Positions 7,438 to 16,220 of a stretch of DNA of 58,688 nucleotides are shown piece after piece (positions within the stretch are counted from its first letter, which is position 1; each line of letters starts with the position of its first letter). A program made the translations under genes and the position numbers. A model generated the notes under the pieces. That model ran no database searches. It was not told where the DNA came from and saw nothing but the letters and a program-made list of their open reading frames with translations. This stretch comes from Bacteroidota bacterium (GTDB lineage Bacteria > Bacteroidota > Ignavibacteria > UBA10030 > BY39), in assembly GCA_030017895.1 (NCBI GenBank), contig JASEGV010000009.1, forward strand, positions 1 to 58,688, read 5' to 3'.

Positions 7438-8715
7438 TCACTTTCGGTTCAGCATCCACCTGCGTTTTTCTAAAATTATATTCACATCTTTGTCGAGCTC
7501 TGCAAGAGCTTGATTAACGGATATTTTTTGTGCCGATGCCATTTCAGCATACTGTTGAACTTTCATTGCAATTTGTTCCCACTCAGGAATTTTAGGTGTC
7601 GGTACAACGTGCTTGAACTGTTCATAAAAAGCTTTTACATAGACATTGTTCTTAAACAACGTATCGTTCCATGCTTCTTCAACAGCGGGAAGATTACCCG
7701 TTACTTTGTAAAATTCTAACTGCTGTTGCACTGCCGAAAGATATTCTATGAATTTCCACGCTTGTTCTTTCTTCGTCGAGTTGCGAAAAATCACTAAGCT
7801 GGCACCTCCGGCAAGTGAGATTCCCGGCGTATTCTTATCGGGACCGGGTAGCGGTGCTGTCATCCATTTATCTTGAAGCGCCGGCGGCATTCGTTTTTGA
7901 AACTCACTGATATTCCATGGACCTGTAATATACATAGCAAAAAATCCCTCAGCGATTCCCTGATAGATGTTTGTAACTTGCGTAATACCCACAGGCGCGA
8001 GCTTGTTTTGGTAAAATCGCATTATGTACTCAAAAGCTTTTGTAAACTTCTCACCGCTGAAATCGCCATAACGGTTGTCATTTTTCAACAACGTAGAGCC
8101 GTTTTGTAATCCAGCAACAACAAACGGAACCCATTCGTTTGTAGGCAGCAGAACGGCATATTTTTCTATCCCGCCTGCTAACTGTTTAATTTTCATCGAA
8201 GCATCGAACCACTCATCCCAAGTTGCCGGTGGATTTTTGTAGCCCGCCTGTTCTAAAATATCTTTACGATAAAACATTACCCGAGTGTCAACGTACCAAG
8301 GTATGCCGTACGGAATGTCGTCTATAACATTTGTTTCCCATATCCCTTCGAAATATTTTTCCTTCCTGACGATAGAAGAATTTTCAATCCAAGGATTTAA
8401 ATCTTCTATCGCATTCAGGAGTGTGAATTCGGGAATCCAGGTATTTCCGAGTTGTGATACGTCGGGAGTTGAGTTTCCGGCATAAGCTGTAAGTAATTTT
8501 TCGTGAGCGGCGGTCCAAGGTATTGATTGGACTTTTACTTTAATCCCGGGATTTCTTCGCTCAAACTCAGGAATCAGTTTCTGAACATTTTCGCCTTCAG
8601 CACCCATCGCCCAAAATATGAGAACCGTTTCGGATGAAGGTGATGAACGGCAGCTTAATTGTGAGATGGTTATCAACAAGAGCGAGGCAATCAAGTATGT
8701 AACAATTCTATTCAT
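7438..8715 (-). CDS. ABC importer solute-binding lipoprotein (SBP family 1)
   Basis: A periplasmic sugar-binding lipoprotein of 425 residues. The signal peptide ends in a lipobox (SQLSC, lipidated Cys 22), anchoring the protein in a membrane. The extracellular solute-binding family 1 pattern follows: VLIFWAMGAEGENVQKLIPEF, then RNPGIKVKVQSIPW and DVSQLGNTWIPEF. Lipidated binding proteins are usual in Gram-positives but also occur in this phylum. The start codon overlaps the stop of the GH2 gene (TAATG), so they are co-translated. It probably receives oligosaccharides released by the two GH144 enzymes. Listeria innocua has a characterised sophoro-oligosaccharide-binding protein in an analogous ABC system. 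Confidence 0.92.
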   Translation of the reverse strand: MNRIVTYLIASLLLITISQLSCRSSPSSETVLIFWAMGAEGENVQKLIPEFERRNPGIKVKVQSIPWTAAHEKLLTAYAGNSTPDVSQLGNTWIPEFTLLNAIEDLNPWIENSSIVRKEKYFEGIWETNVIDDIPYGIPWYVDTRVMFYRKDILEQAGYKNPPATWDEWFDASMKIKQLAGGIEKYAVLLPTNEWVPFVVAGLQNGSTLLKNDNRYGDFSGEKFTKAFEYIMRFYQNKLAPVGITQVTNIYQGIAEGFFAMYITGPWNISEFQKRMPPALQDKWMTAPLPGPDKNTPGISLAGGASLVIFRNSTKKEQAWKFIEYLSAVQQQLEFYKVTGNLPAVEEAWNDTLFKNNVYVKAFYEQFKHVVPTPKIPEWEQIAMKVQQYAEMASAQKISVNQALAELDKDVNIILEKRRWMLNRK

Positions 8716-11363
8716 TAAGAATTAACAGATTCTAAAAGATTCAATAAATATTGTTGTATTACCGGGTCAACACGGCGATCATAAAGTTGAGAAGGGCGAA
8801 ATCGATTTACTAATCGTCCCCTCAACTGTAAGCGTGAAACAAGTACCTTACCTTTACCGATAGGAATTTCGAACACAGCCAAAGTTTTCAGTTTCAAACC
8901 GCACCGGGCAAATACTTTTGAAACACCGTCGGCTTTAACATCGTGTTGCGAGACAACTTCGCCACCATAGCCACCGTTAAACATTTTCAAATGTTCTTTC
9001 AATATATTTTTCCACAAATGATGTGAATGATCTTCTGCGAAAAGGTACGAATCGTAACCGCCGCGATCTGTATCTGAACGCTTCTCAATTGTCAATTGAA
9101 TTCCGCTGGCTACAGGGACAACGATATTCTCTTCGATTCCATATTCTGGTTCGTTAATAATCAATGTACCGCCCGATTTAATAAATTCTGTAATTTCATT
9201 TAAATTCAATTGATACGTTTTATTCTGTAACGAACTTCGGTCAATAATCAATGTCTTGAATTTACTGAAATCTCCATTAAAAACAATATGAGGTATCGCT
9301 ATCATACTTAAAAAATCAGAAATCTCTCCATCAGCTTCTAACAATCCGAAGGTTATCCCTTTCATTCGTTCTGAAGCTTGTGGTGGATCAAACACGTGAG
9401 CAATTTTCTGACTGTAAGCTAACGACATATTTTTATTACTGGCGAATAATTCTGCCCGGACGTAAAAAGTGCCTGGTTTTGGAGGCATTCTGATGACAAT
9501 TGGATGTTCTACACAACTACTCCCTTCTACAGATACAACTTCATTTTTTTGCCAAAACCATTTTTCATTACCGTCTGTGATGCCGTAGAGTATCTGCCCA
9601 TTTTGCTTTTCGTTGGTATCATTAAATATATAGAGTCGGATTGTGCATTCCTCGTTAACAAAGAAATGCCTATCCCATAATTCTAAACTTAATCCGAACG
9701 GAGAGAATACATTTTTTAAAGATTCAAGTACCGGCTTTGGCTTCAAATCTTTTATACTACCTGCAAACCAATGACCTGTCGGTCCATCATTATTGCTCAA
9801 ATAGACAAACGGCTGAATTGCACGAACACGCATACGGCGGAATAATTCGACTAACTCCTGAGCAAGAAATGATTGATGCCTAATCAACTCTTCTTGTGTG
9901 TAATCTTTTCCGAGCCATCGCTCGATGACATCTTTTGTCAGCGCTGTCGGTTGAAAATTTTTATCCAACCACCACCATAGAAATTCATTTACTACAGAAG
10001 GTGTCGTTGAATGTTCAATTTCTTCTAATGGAACGGTGAAGCCGAATCTGCGTTCATTCAACACCGGACCGAGTGAGTAAATGTATGGATGCTGCTCTAT
10101 AAAATCGACAGATTCCCACGGGCGTGTTGGATCTAGATCTTTCATCTTCGGCACGATTTCTTTCTGGACGACATCATCCGTTGATTCGTTTATCGGGTCC
10201 CAGATAATGATACTCGGATGATTCCAGTTATCTTGTAACCAACGAGTAAATTCTTTAGTGATTTGTTCTTTCGTTCCGGAAGTTGTCCAGAATTGCCACT
10301 CGTTTTGAATTAGTATCCCGTATTCATCCGCAATGTCGTACCATCGGTTGTACATTTGTCCGAGGTGATTTCGGAAAAAATTGAAGTTGTGTGCTTTCGG
10401 AATATCAACCATGATTTTCTTAATCCATTCAGAATTCCATGGGAGTAATACACGGTCAGGGTCGGAAAGAAAGCGATGAAAAGCAATGTTGCCGCCACGT
10501 AAAAATATTTGCTCCCCGTTTAAATAAAAATCGGAGCCTGATATTTTGAATTCGCGCATACCGAAAGTTGTAAACGTTTGGTCAACCACTTCACCTCCAT
10601 CCTCAATGGCAATCTCAATCTCATACAGAAATGGATATTCGGGATACCAGAGTTGCATATAATCAATTGAAATTAAAAGAGTTACACTTGCCTCCGAGTT
10701 TGCCAAAACTGTTACATCAGTTGCAATAATGTTGGAGCTTTGAATTTTAGATTTCTTCTCCAAAATTTTTCCAACAATCCTAACCTCTTTATTTGATGTA
10801 AAACCGTTTTCGATTGTTACTCGAACTTCTGCTTGTTGTGAGTTAATGTGAGGAATAACTTGAACTAATTTAACTCTGGGATTACCCGATAAATTGATAT
10901 ACACATCTCCCCAGATGCCGGGAATATATATTTCTCGTTCTTGGTCTTTGCCAACTGCGCTCTCGAGCGGGAGCGTGTCACGAGAACCCACTCTCACTAA
11001 TAGTTCATTTTCTTTGCCATATAAAAGTGCATCCGTGCAAATGTATTCCTGAGATGTGTAGCAAGCTATGTCGCCGCCGATGTGCTTTCCATTCAGCCAT
11101 ACTTCAGTTCCGGACATCGCCTGTTCGATGGTCAATACAGCAATCTGATATTGATAAGGCTCATCTACGCGAAATGTTTTCCGATACCAGTGATAATCGT
11201 ATGATTGCCAGTTGTATTTTGGATCAGCGCTATCCACAAGAGATGGAACTTGGACTTGATGGTCCCACTTTGATGGTGAACTCTCTTTTTCACCGGGCTG
11301 TATTTCCCAAGAACCGTTGAGAGAGATTTTTTTTTTCGGTTGTTTAAAAAAATTTGTACTCAT
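8715..11363 (-). CDS. Cytoplasmic GH2-family glycoside hydrolase
   Basis: An 882-residue GH2-clan enzyme. It has an N-terminal jelly-roll sugar-binding domain (about 10-165, with HWYRKTF and EVWLNGKHIGG), an immunoglobulin-like domain (about 175-270), and a TIM barrel (about 280-570). Likely acid/base Glu393 lies in NHPSIIIWDPINES and likely nucleophile Glu460 in PSVVNEFLWWW. A C-terminal extension to about 880 follows, including an Ig-like and a glutamine-amidotransferase-like region with SGGTLIINEPEYG. There is no signal peptide, so it acts in the cytoplasm. GH2 is usually beta-galactosidase, beta-mannosidase or beta-glucuronidase. In this locus it more likely acts on short beta-glucosides such as sophorose. 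Its stop overlaps the next gene as TAATG and its start overlaps the previous stop as ATGA. Confidence 0.88.
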   Translation of the reverse strand: MSTNFFKQPKKKISLNGSWEIQPGEKESSPSKWDHQVQVPSLVDSADPKYNWQSYDYHWYRKTFRVDEPYQYQIAVLTIEQAMSGTEVWLNGKHIGGDIACYTSQEYICTDALLYGKENELLVRVGSRDTLPLESAVGKDQEREIYIPGIWGDVYINLSGNPRVKLVQVIPHINSQQAEVRVTIENGFTSNKEVRIVGKILEKKSKIQSSNIIATDVTVLANSEASVTLLISIDYMQLWYPEYPFLYEIEIAIEDGGEVVDQTFTTFGMREFKISGSDFYLNGEQIFLRGGNIAFHRFLSDPDRVLLPWNSEWIKKIMVDIPKAHNFNFFRNHLGQMYNRWYDIADEYGILIQNEWQFWTTSGTKEQITKEFTRWLQDNWNHPSIIIWDPINESTDDVVQKEIVPKMKDLDPTRPWESVDFIEQHPYIYSLGPVLNERRFGFTVPLEEIEHSTTPSVVNEFLWWWLDKNFQPTALTKDVIERWLGKDYTQEELIRHQSFLAQELVELFRRMRVRAIQPFVYLSNNDGPTGHWFAGSIKDLKPKPVLESLKNVFSPFGLSLELWDRHFFVNEECTIRLYIFNDTNEKQNGQILYGITDGNEKWFWQKNEVVSVEGSSCVEHPIVIRMPPKPGTFYVRAELFASNKNMSLAYSQKIAHVFDPPQASERMKGITFGLLEADGEISDFLSMIAIPHIVFNGDFSKFKTLIIDRSSLQNKTYQLNLNEITEFIKSGGTLIINEPEYGIEENIVVPVASGIQLTIEKRSDTDRGGYDSYLFAEDHSHHLWKNILKEHLKMFNGGYGGEVVSQHDVKADGVSKVFARCGLKLKTLAVFEIPIGKGKVLVSRLQLRGRLVNRFRPSQLYDRRVDPVIQQYLLNLLESVNS

Positions 11364-14300
11364 CTTGCGGATTTCAGAATAACGGTTGCCGGCAATGTTT
11401 TAATTTCGATACCGCGCTTGGTCTGCTTTACCTGTTTACCATTAATTTGGACTGAAACAATTGGATTGCTTAAAGGTGAACGGAGAATAATTTTACCGGG
11501 AGGGATTTGTATGTTGCCACCGATTTTTACAATCAAACTTTCGCCAGTTTTTTTCATACTATAATCAATAACACCGTAGTAAGTAGTTAGTTTTTTCACT
11601 TCAATGCCATCCGGTTCGTTCAGCCAATCTTCTGGAATACCCGCTCCGATAACAAGTGAGGTATCTTTCTCTCGCTCATAGGCAAACATACTTCGAACGG
11701 AACGAATAAAATCCGAAGCTACCCACGTGTGCGGCATATCGCCGATAAATCGTGGAGTATTCGGATTTTTCCACACGACTTCCGCCCAATGATTCCACCC
11801 TCTCGGACGCTGGTCTTCAAAAAAGAAATTCAGCAACTCGTGTGCGCGTTGTTTCTGACTCATAAAAACATAAGCACCGATTATACGAACTTCATAAGGA
11901 GTGTAATTCAGCCAATCAATTTTACCGTCGCGCCTGTCGGTAAAGAATTTGTAATAACGGTCGAATGTATTGATGAGTTGCGGTTCGGGAATATTGCCCA
12001 ACTCGCCGATAGGATTTACACCAATAGCAGTTGAAGTGGCATCGAAATCACCAAGCTCAACACAACCGGGGATGTAATCAATATTTTTGTTTTGCATCGC
12101 AAGCCGCATCGAAGCGTATAAACAAATCTGAAAATCATCTGTTTCAGAGTTGAATTCCTTTTCAATATTTTTCTCACCCAAAATTTGTGCGATAGCAGTC
12201 GCATCTTTAAGCCCGCGCAATACCCAGAAGTCGTCCCAGTACGAGTGCATCGGTTTGGCTGAGTAACCCTCGTGGCTTATGGATTCGGGAACCAGACCAA
12301 ACATAGCTCGTTGCTCTGGCGTGCCATATTTGAAGTCGTCAGTTTTACGTTGATTGCGGAGGAATTGTATATACCTGACTGCTTTTGTAATATTATCAAA
12401 CTTTCCGCGTAACCAGATCGTGTCTTTTGTGAAATGAAAATATTGCATTACGAGATAAATAAATTCACCGTGACTGTCGTGCTCAGGAACCGGGTCAGCG
12501 CCGCGAGAATCGACAACGCAAGGAATTTTTCCATCGGGGAATTGGTACTTTGCATACCAATCTATATATTCACGCACTTCATCTGTTATACCCATATAGA
12601 GAAGCGCTGAGGAAGTTAGCGCCCCATCTCTTATCCAAGACCGCTCGTACGAACGAGAACCGGGTTGAATAGCCGGTCCATCCCGGTTTATCAGTATATA
12701 AGCAATATTCGATTTCAGTGTGTTTACAACTTTCTCGGCTGATTTGGGAAGTTTAAATTCAACCGCACTAAGTTTAGTTTCCCAAAATTTCTGAGTTTTA
12801 TCCAACAATTCTATTGCTAATGATTTTGCCGAAGTGTCATCCTGATTAGTTCTGAAGTTCGTCAGTTTCTCGTCGAATGGAACAATCAGAGAGTTATCCT
12901 TCGAACTGCCGGATGGTAGAGCCAGGTCATATTCGAATGCAGCAGATGCATAACCGAAATGATCGGTGATATTACGAGTAGGTGGAACTTCTCCACGAGA
13001 AATAAATGATGTTATATCGCCTTGGTCAAATTCTGCCGCACCGAAAGCGTTATGGGTCGAGAGAGATAACACTTGCGTTACATCGTTAACTGTAGCTATC
13101 CCATTAGAATACTTTATTGAACGAATATTTGCCGTCCCGCCCACCATATTCAAATCTTGCGATGGCGGATTAACTTGAAATGGACGTAATGTAACAAATA
13201 ATTTCCCATCAACCAGCATATCGCTTTTATTCTCTGCAGTGTAATTGACAATCAATACCGGCTTCCCCTCTACATTGGCGGCAAATGTTGTTGTCTTCAG
13301 AATGAAATCATTATATTTCCACTCGACGATAGGAATCGGCAGGTAGCTGCGGTCGAGCGATTGCGTAATGCTAACTTCATTCCAAGTAATAAATTTACCG
13401 TTGAGATATAAGAATGGTTCGAGCGAAAAACTCGCTTTATCAACCTCTATCATTCCCTCTTCATTTATCATTGCTTCCTTCGTATCGCCGCTAACGCCGA
13501 CAATAGTCCAATACGACATTTGATTGGAAAAATATTTTGGAAAATATCCTCGAGGTGCGTCACTTGCAACTGTTATGATAAATGCATTTGGTGACGAACC
13601 GAACTCTACACTTTTCACATCAATATTTCTGATGCCGTAGTTTTTGTTGTTGATGCTCTTCTTTAGATTCAATCTGAGAAAACGAGTTTCCGCCTCAGGT
13701 AAATAGATATAATCGCGGTCTCCATTCCCACTCGTTACTCGATAGACCGTCGTCCAATTTTTTCCATCATCCGAAAAGGCAACATCATACTGCTCTGCAT
13801 ACTTTTCCTTTTCCCAGTCAATCACCATTCCACCAAACTCACGATCCTCTTGAAAATCGATAACCAACCACTGTTGTTCCGACTGTCCGCCGCTCATCCA
13901 AATTGTTGTATTATTTGCATCAATCGCAAATTGGGGTGAAGAATTTTTTGCGAATGAAGAAGCAGTTGCAACCAGTTTTAAGTTTGGTGTTGCTTCAGTA
14001 ATTGGTTCGATTTTGAATTCATCAATGTAAATTGTTCCCTTACCGCCGCCTGTTCCGGCAGAGACGACAAACTCAATTTTATCTACATCTTTTATTTTAC
14101 CACCGCCGGAAGGTCCCCAAGCAAAAGTAATATGTCGCATCTTGATTGTTCGCTTAGTCCATTCTTTTGAAAATTCAACATTCAGTTTCTTGGTCCAAAA
14201 AACGTTGCCTGCTGTGTCGAGCAGCTTAAATTCAAAATTATTTACCGGCGCATCACCTCGAAGATAAAATGTAAATTTATAATTTTCCGGCAAAAGAAGT

Positions 14301-14524
14301 TTGAGCCTCTTTTGAGCAATTGCATAACCTGAGCCGTGAAATTCAAATTGAAGCGCAAGTCCTTTTCCGCTATAACCTTGTGTTTGAGTGATATTCATCG
14401 AAGCGCCGTCGGAGACGATGGGCATCCAATATTTGATGTCTTCGTAATCATCGAGGACTCTCACTTGTGTAACCGCCGGATTCAGCAACAGGAAGAGCAA
14501 CACAATTAGTTTTATGATTTTCAT
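11360..14524 (-). CDS. Secreted discoidin-domain six-hairpin glycosidase, specificity unknown
   Basis: A 1054-residue exported protein with signal peptide MKIIKLIVLLFLLLNPAVTQ. A jelly-roll carbohydrate-binding-like domain (about 25-165, DDYEDIKYW to IYIDEFKIEP) is followed by an F5/8 type C (discoidin) domain (about 180-300, with FAIDANNTTIWMSGG and WLVIDF). Next come a beta-sandwich linker and an (alpha/alpha)6 barrel (about 600-960). The barrel has SYERSWIRDGALTSSALLYMG, DSRGADPVPEHDSHGEF and HSYWDDFWVLRGL. Acidic residues in WIRDG, EHDSHGE and PGCVELGDFDAT are candidates for catalysis. I chose the ATG at 14524 because it starts the signal peptide, has GGAAGGA upstream and overlaps the previous stop as ATGA. 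No named GH family was recognised with confidence. It may remove a side group or act on oligosaccharides in the periplasm. Confidence 0.8.
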   Translation of the reverse strand: MKIIKLIVLLFLLLNPAVTQVRVLDDYEDIKYWMPIVSDGASMNITQTQGYSGKGLALQFEFHGSGYAIAQKRLKLLLPENYKFTFYLRGDAPVNNFEFKLLDTAGNVFWTKKLNVEFSKEWTKRTIKMRHITFAWGPSGGGKIKDVDKIEFVVSAGTGGGKGTIYIDEFKIEPITEATPNLKLVATASSFAKNSSPQFAIDANNTTIWMSGGQSEQQWLVIDFQEDREFGGMVIDWEKEKYAEQYDVAFSDDGKNWTTVYRVTSGNGDRDYIYLPEAETRFLRLNLKKSINNKNYGIRNIDVKSVEFGSSPNAFIITVASDAPRGYFPKYFSNQMSYWTIVGVSGDTKEAMINEEGMIEVDKASFSLEPFLYLNGKFITWNEVSITQSLDRSYLPIPIVEWKYNDFILKTTTFAANVEGKPVLIVNYTAENKSDMLVDGKLFVTLRPFQVNPPSQDLNMVGGTANIRSIKYSNGIATVNDVTQVLSLSTHNAFGAAEFDQGDITSFISRGEVPPTRNITDHFGYASAAFEYDLALPSGSSKDNSLIVPFDEKLTNFRTNQDDTSAKSLAIELLDKTQKFWETKLSAVEFKLPKSAEKVVNTLKSNIAYILINRDGPAIQPGSRSYERSWIRDGALTSSALLYMGITDEVREYIDWYAKYQFPDGKIPCVVDSRGADPVPEHDSHGEFIYLVMQYFHFTKDTIWLRGKFDNITKAVRYIQFLRNQRKTDDFKYGTPEQRAMFGLVPESISHEGYSAKPMHSYWDDFWVLRGLKDATAIAQILGEKNIEKEFNSETDDFQICLYASMRLAMQNKNIDYIPGCVELGDFDATSTAIGVNPIGELGNIPEPQLINTFDRYYKFFTDRRDGKIDWLNYTPYEVRIIGAYVFMSQKQRAHELLNFFFEDQRPRGWNHWAEVVWKNPNTPRFIGDMPHTWVASDFIRSVRSMFAYEREKDTSLVIGAGIPEDWLNEPDGIEVKKLTTYYGVIDYSMKKTGESLIVKIGGNIQIPPGKIILRSPLSNPIVSVQINGKQVKQTKRGIEIKTLPATVILKSAR

Positions 14525-15912
14525 TTTCCTTCCAACCATCCACCTTTGAAACCGGCACGCTTCAATCCTTTGATGATGTACTGATTTTTTTTCATTACAT
14601 TCCACACAAAACTGTTCCTGTAATTTTCAATCATTATTGCGATTGGACCTTGATCGATTCCCAGATAATCGTTATCGAACCAACCGTTTGGATGCTGTGG
14701 CGTTCGATAAGTCGGATTGAACGCATCTATAAAACCATACTTTCGGAATACGAGATTGTCATATTTATTTCTGAGTGCTTTTAATGTGGGAATGCATATT
14801 TCAGGGGCAAAAGGAATCGAACCAGAGGAGGCGGTTGGCGCGATAGTTCCGTCGTCGTTCGTCCAATCTATCGATGGTCCCCGAGCGGCATATCCTTCAA
14901 ACTTTCTTCTTTTACCATCAATTATAAAGGATGTATCTTTTGGCCCGTCGCAAGCGGTGAAACCCCAGATTGTGTCTGAATAATCTTTGAACTTGCCGGG
15001 GTTTTCTTTTGCGTATGCTTGCTGCGAGTAAGTTGCGCGACGAGAATTCTCGAAGTAATCAATTCCTTTTCCCTTCATATACTCATCTTGAATCCCCTTG
15101 AAATCTATCCAACAATGTGAAAACTGATGACCGAAAAGGGGTGCGAAGCTAATGAATTCATATCCATAAAACTTTGCCCAAAGATATGGTTTCGTCCAGG
15201 CATCCCAAACACTTTCGGGAACAGAGTAGGTTGGAGAGCCGAGCGCAAGAATGTAGAGAATCATCGCCTCATCATAGCCGTCCCAGATATCCGAATGGAA
15301 TCCACGCTCTGGTGTCCAACCGAGAGTAATCCCGTTTCTTCCAGCCATTGCCCATTTCCAATCAACTCTGCGATAAAGACTATCAGCAAGCTGACGAATT
15401 TCTTTTTCAATGTTCTTATCTCGATCAAAATAAGTTTGACAGAAAAGCACGCCAGCCATAAGTAAGCCGGTATCGATTGTGGATAGTTCGCAATTCCAGG
15501 TTCGCTTACCATTTTTGATATCAAGGAAGTGATAATAGAATCCTTTATAGCCGCTTGCGTCCGGCTTTTCACTTTGTTCAAGACTCAAAAGGAGTCGAAT
15601 TGTATTCAATACCCGTTGTGCCGCTTGATAGCGAGTGATGATGCCGCGCTCAAAAGAAATTGGATATGAAGTTAGTGCGAATCCGATTGCTGCAACACTC
15701 GAAGGTGAAAACGATGCGGGCCAACGGTCGGGAGTTAAACCTGTAGTGGAATCTGTAACGTCGAGAAAAAATTGTAGTGTGCGACTTTGAAGTGTATCGA
15801 GAAAAGAATCCCATTGAAATGGATCATCGGTTGACTTGATTTGTTGGCTACATCCAATTGTAACGAATATTATTTGGATTAATATTATTATGATATTATT
15901 TTTAGTTTGCAT
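14521..15912 (-). CDS. GH144-type endo-beta-1,2-glucanase, lipoprotein form
   Basis: A 463-residue lipoprotein with a lipobox-like TIGC near residue 21. The body is the glycoamylase-like (alpha/alpha)6 domain of family GH144, whose characterised member from Chitinophaga pinensis cleaves linear beta-1,2-glucan to short sophoro-oligosaccharides. Segments conserved with the paralogue at 16221-17795 include GYKGFYYHFLD, ELSTIDTGLLMAGVLF, GYDEAMILYILALGSPT, FGHQFSHCWIDFKGI, ENSRRATYSQQAYA and WGFTACDGP. It ends without a sorting domain, so it should stay membrane-anchored and act in the periplasm or at the outer membrane. It is the first gene of the downstream group after the palindrome array. Family name is firm; exact product size is not. 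Confidence 0.88.
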   Translation of the reverse strand: MQTKNNIIIILIQIIFVTIGCSQQIKSTDDPFQWDSFLDTLQSRTLQFFLDVTDSTTGLTPDRWPASFSPSSVAAIGFALTSYPISFERGIITRYQAAQRVLNTIRLLLSLEQSEKPDASGYKGFYYHFLDIKNGKRTWNCELSTIDTGLLMAGVLFCQTYFDRDKNIEKEIRQLADSLYRRVDWKWAMAGRNGITLGWTPERGFHSDIWDGYDEAMILYILALGSPTYSVPESVWDAWTKPYLWAKFYGYEFISFAPLFGHQFSHCWIDFKGIQDEYMKGKGIDYFENSRRATYSQQAYAKENPGKFKDYSDTIWGFTACDGPKDTSFIIDGKRRKFEGYAARGPSIDWTNDDGTIAPTASSGSIPFAPEICIPTLKALRNKYDNLVFRKYGFIDAFNPTYRTPQHPNGWFDNDYLGIDQGPIAIMIENYRNSFVWNVMKKNQYIIKGLKRAGFKGGWLEGK

Positions 15913-16220
15913 ACGGTTTGTAGAATTGCCACAACATTTTTGTCGTTGTTAAAAGTTTATTAAAATTTTATAGGTTTTGACCAAATTTATATTACTGACT
16001 GATGTTACGCAAACAAAGCTTAGGAGTACAAAAACATACGAGTCCTCTGGACTCGATTCCACACTCTTCCACATTTCTACAAACATAACAGTCCTACGGA
16101 CTGTAAATGATATGTTCTGGAACACCCTGTCTCCGTAGGAGACAAATGTCTGTAGTTAACAACGAACGCAGTATACTCGACTCCAGAGGAGTCGAATGGA
16201 AGAGTAAAAAAGTAACATCA
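15913..16220. repeat. Intergenic array of four short palindromes
   Basis: This 308-base gap between the two GH144 genes holds four hairpins with 7-8-bp arms and 3-base loops: CGAGTCC-TCT-GGACTCG (16039-16055), ACAGTCC-TAC-GGACTGT (16088-16104), TGTCTCC-GTA-GGAGACA (16128-16144) and TCGACTCC-AGA-GGAGTCGA (16177-16195). All share an inner TCC/GGA or CTCC/GGAG pair next to the loop. The first and the reverse complement of the fourth differ by a compensated base pair. This looks like a REP-like palindromic repeat cluster. It splits the locus into two groups of genes and could act in mRNA processing or termination. No promoter was clear. Confidence 0.65.

Noticed and set aside
16039-16195. CRISPR-like array
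   Set aside because: Units are palindromes of 17-19 bases with different sequences and uneven spacing; there are no identical repeats with unique spacers and no cas genes.
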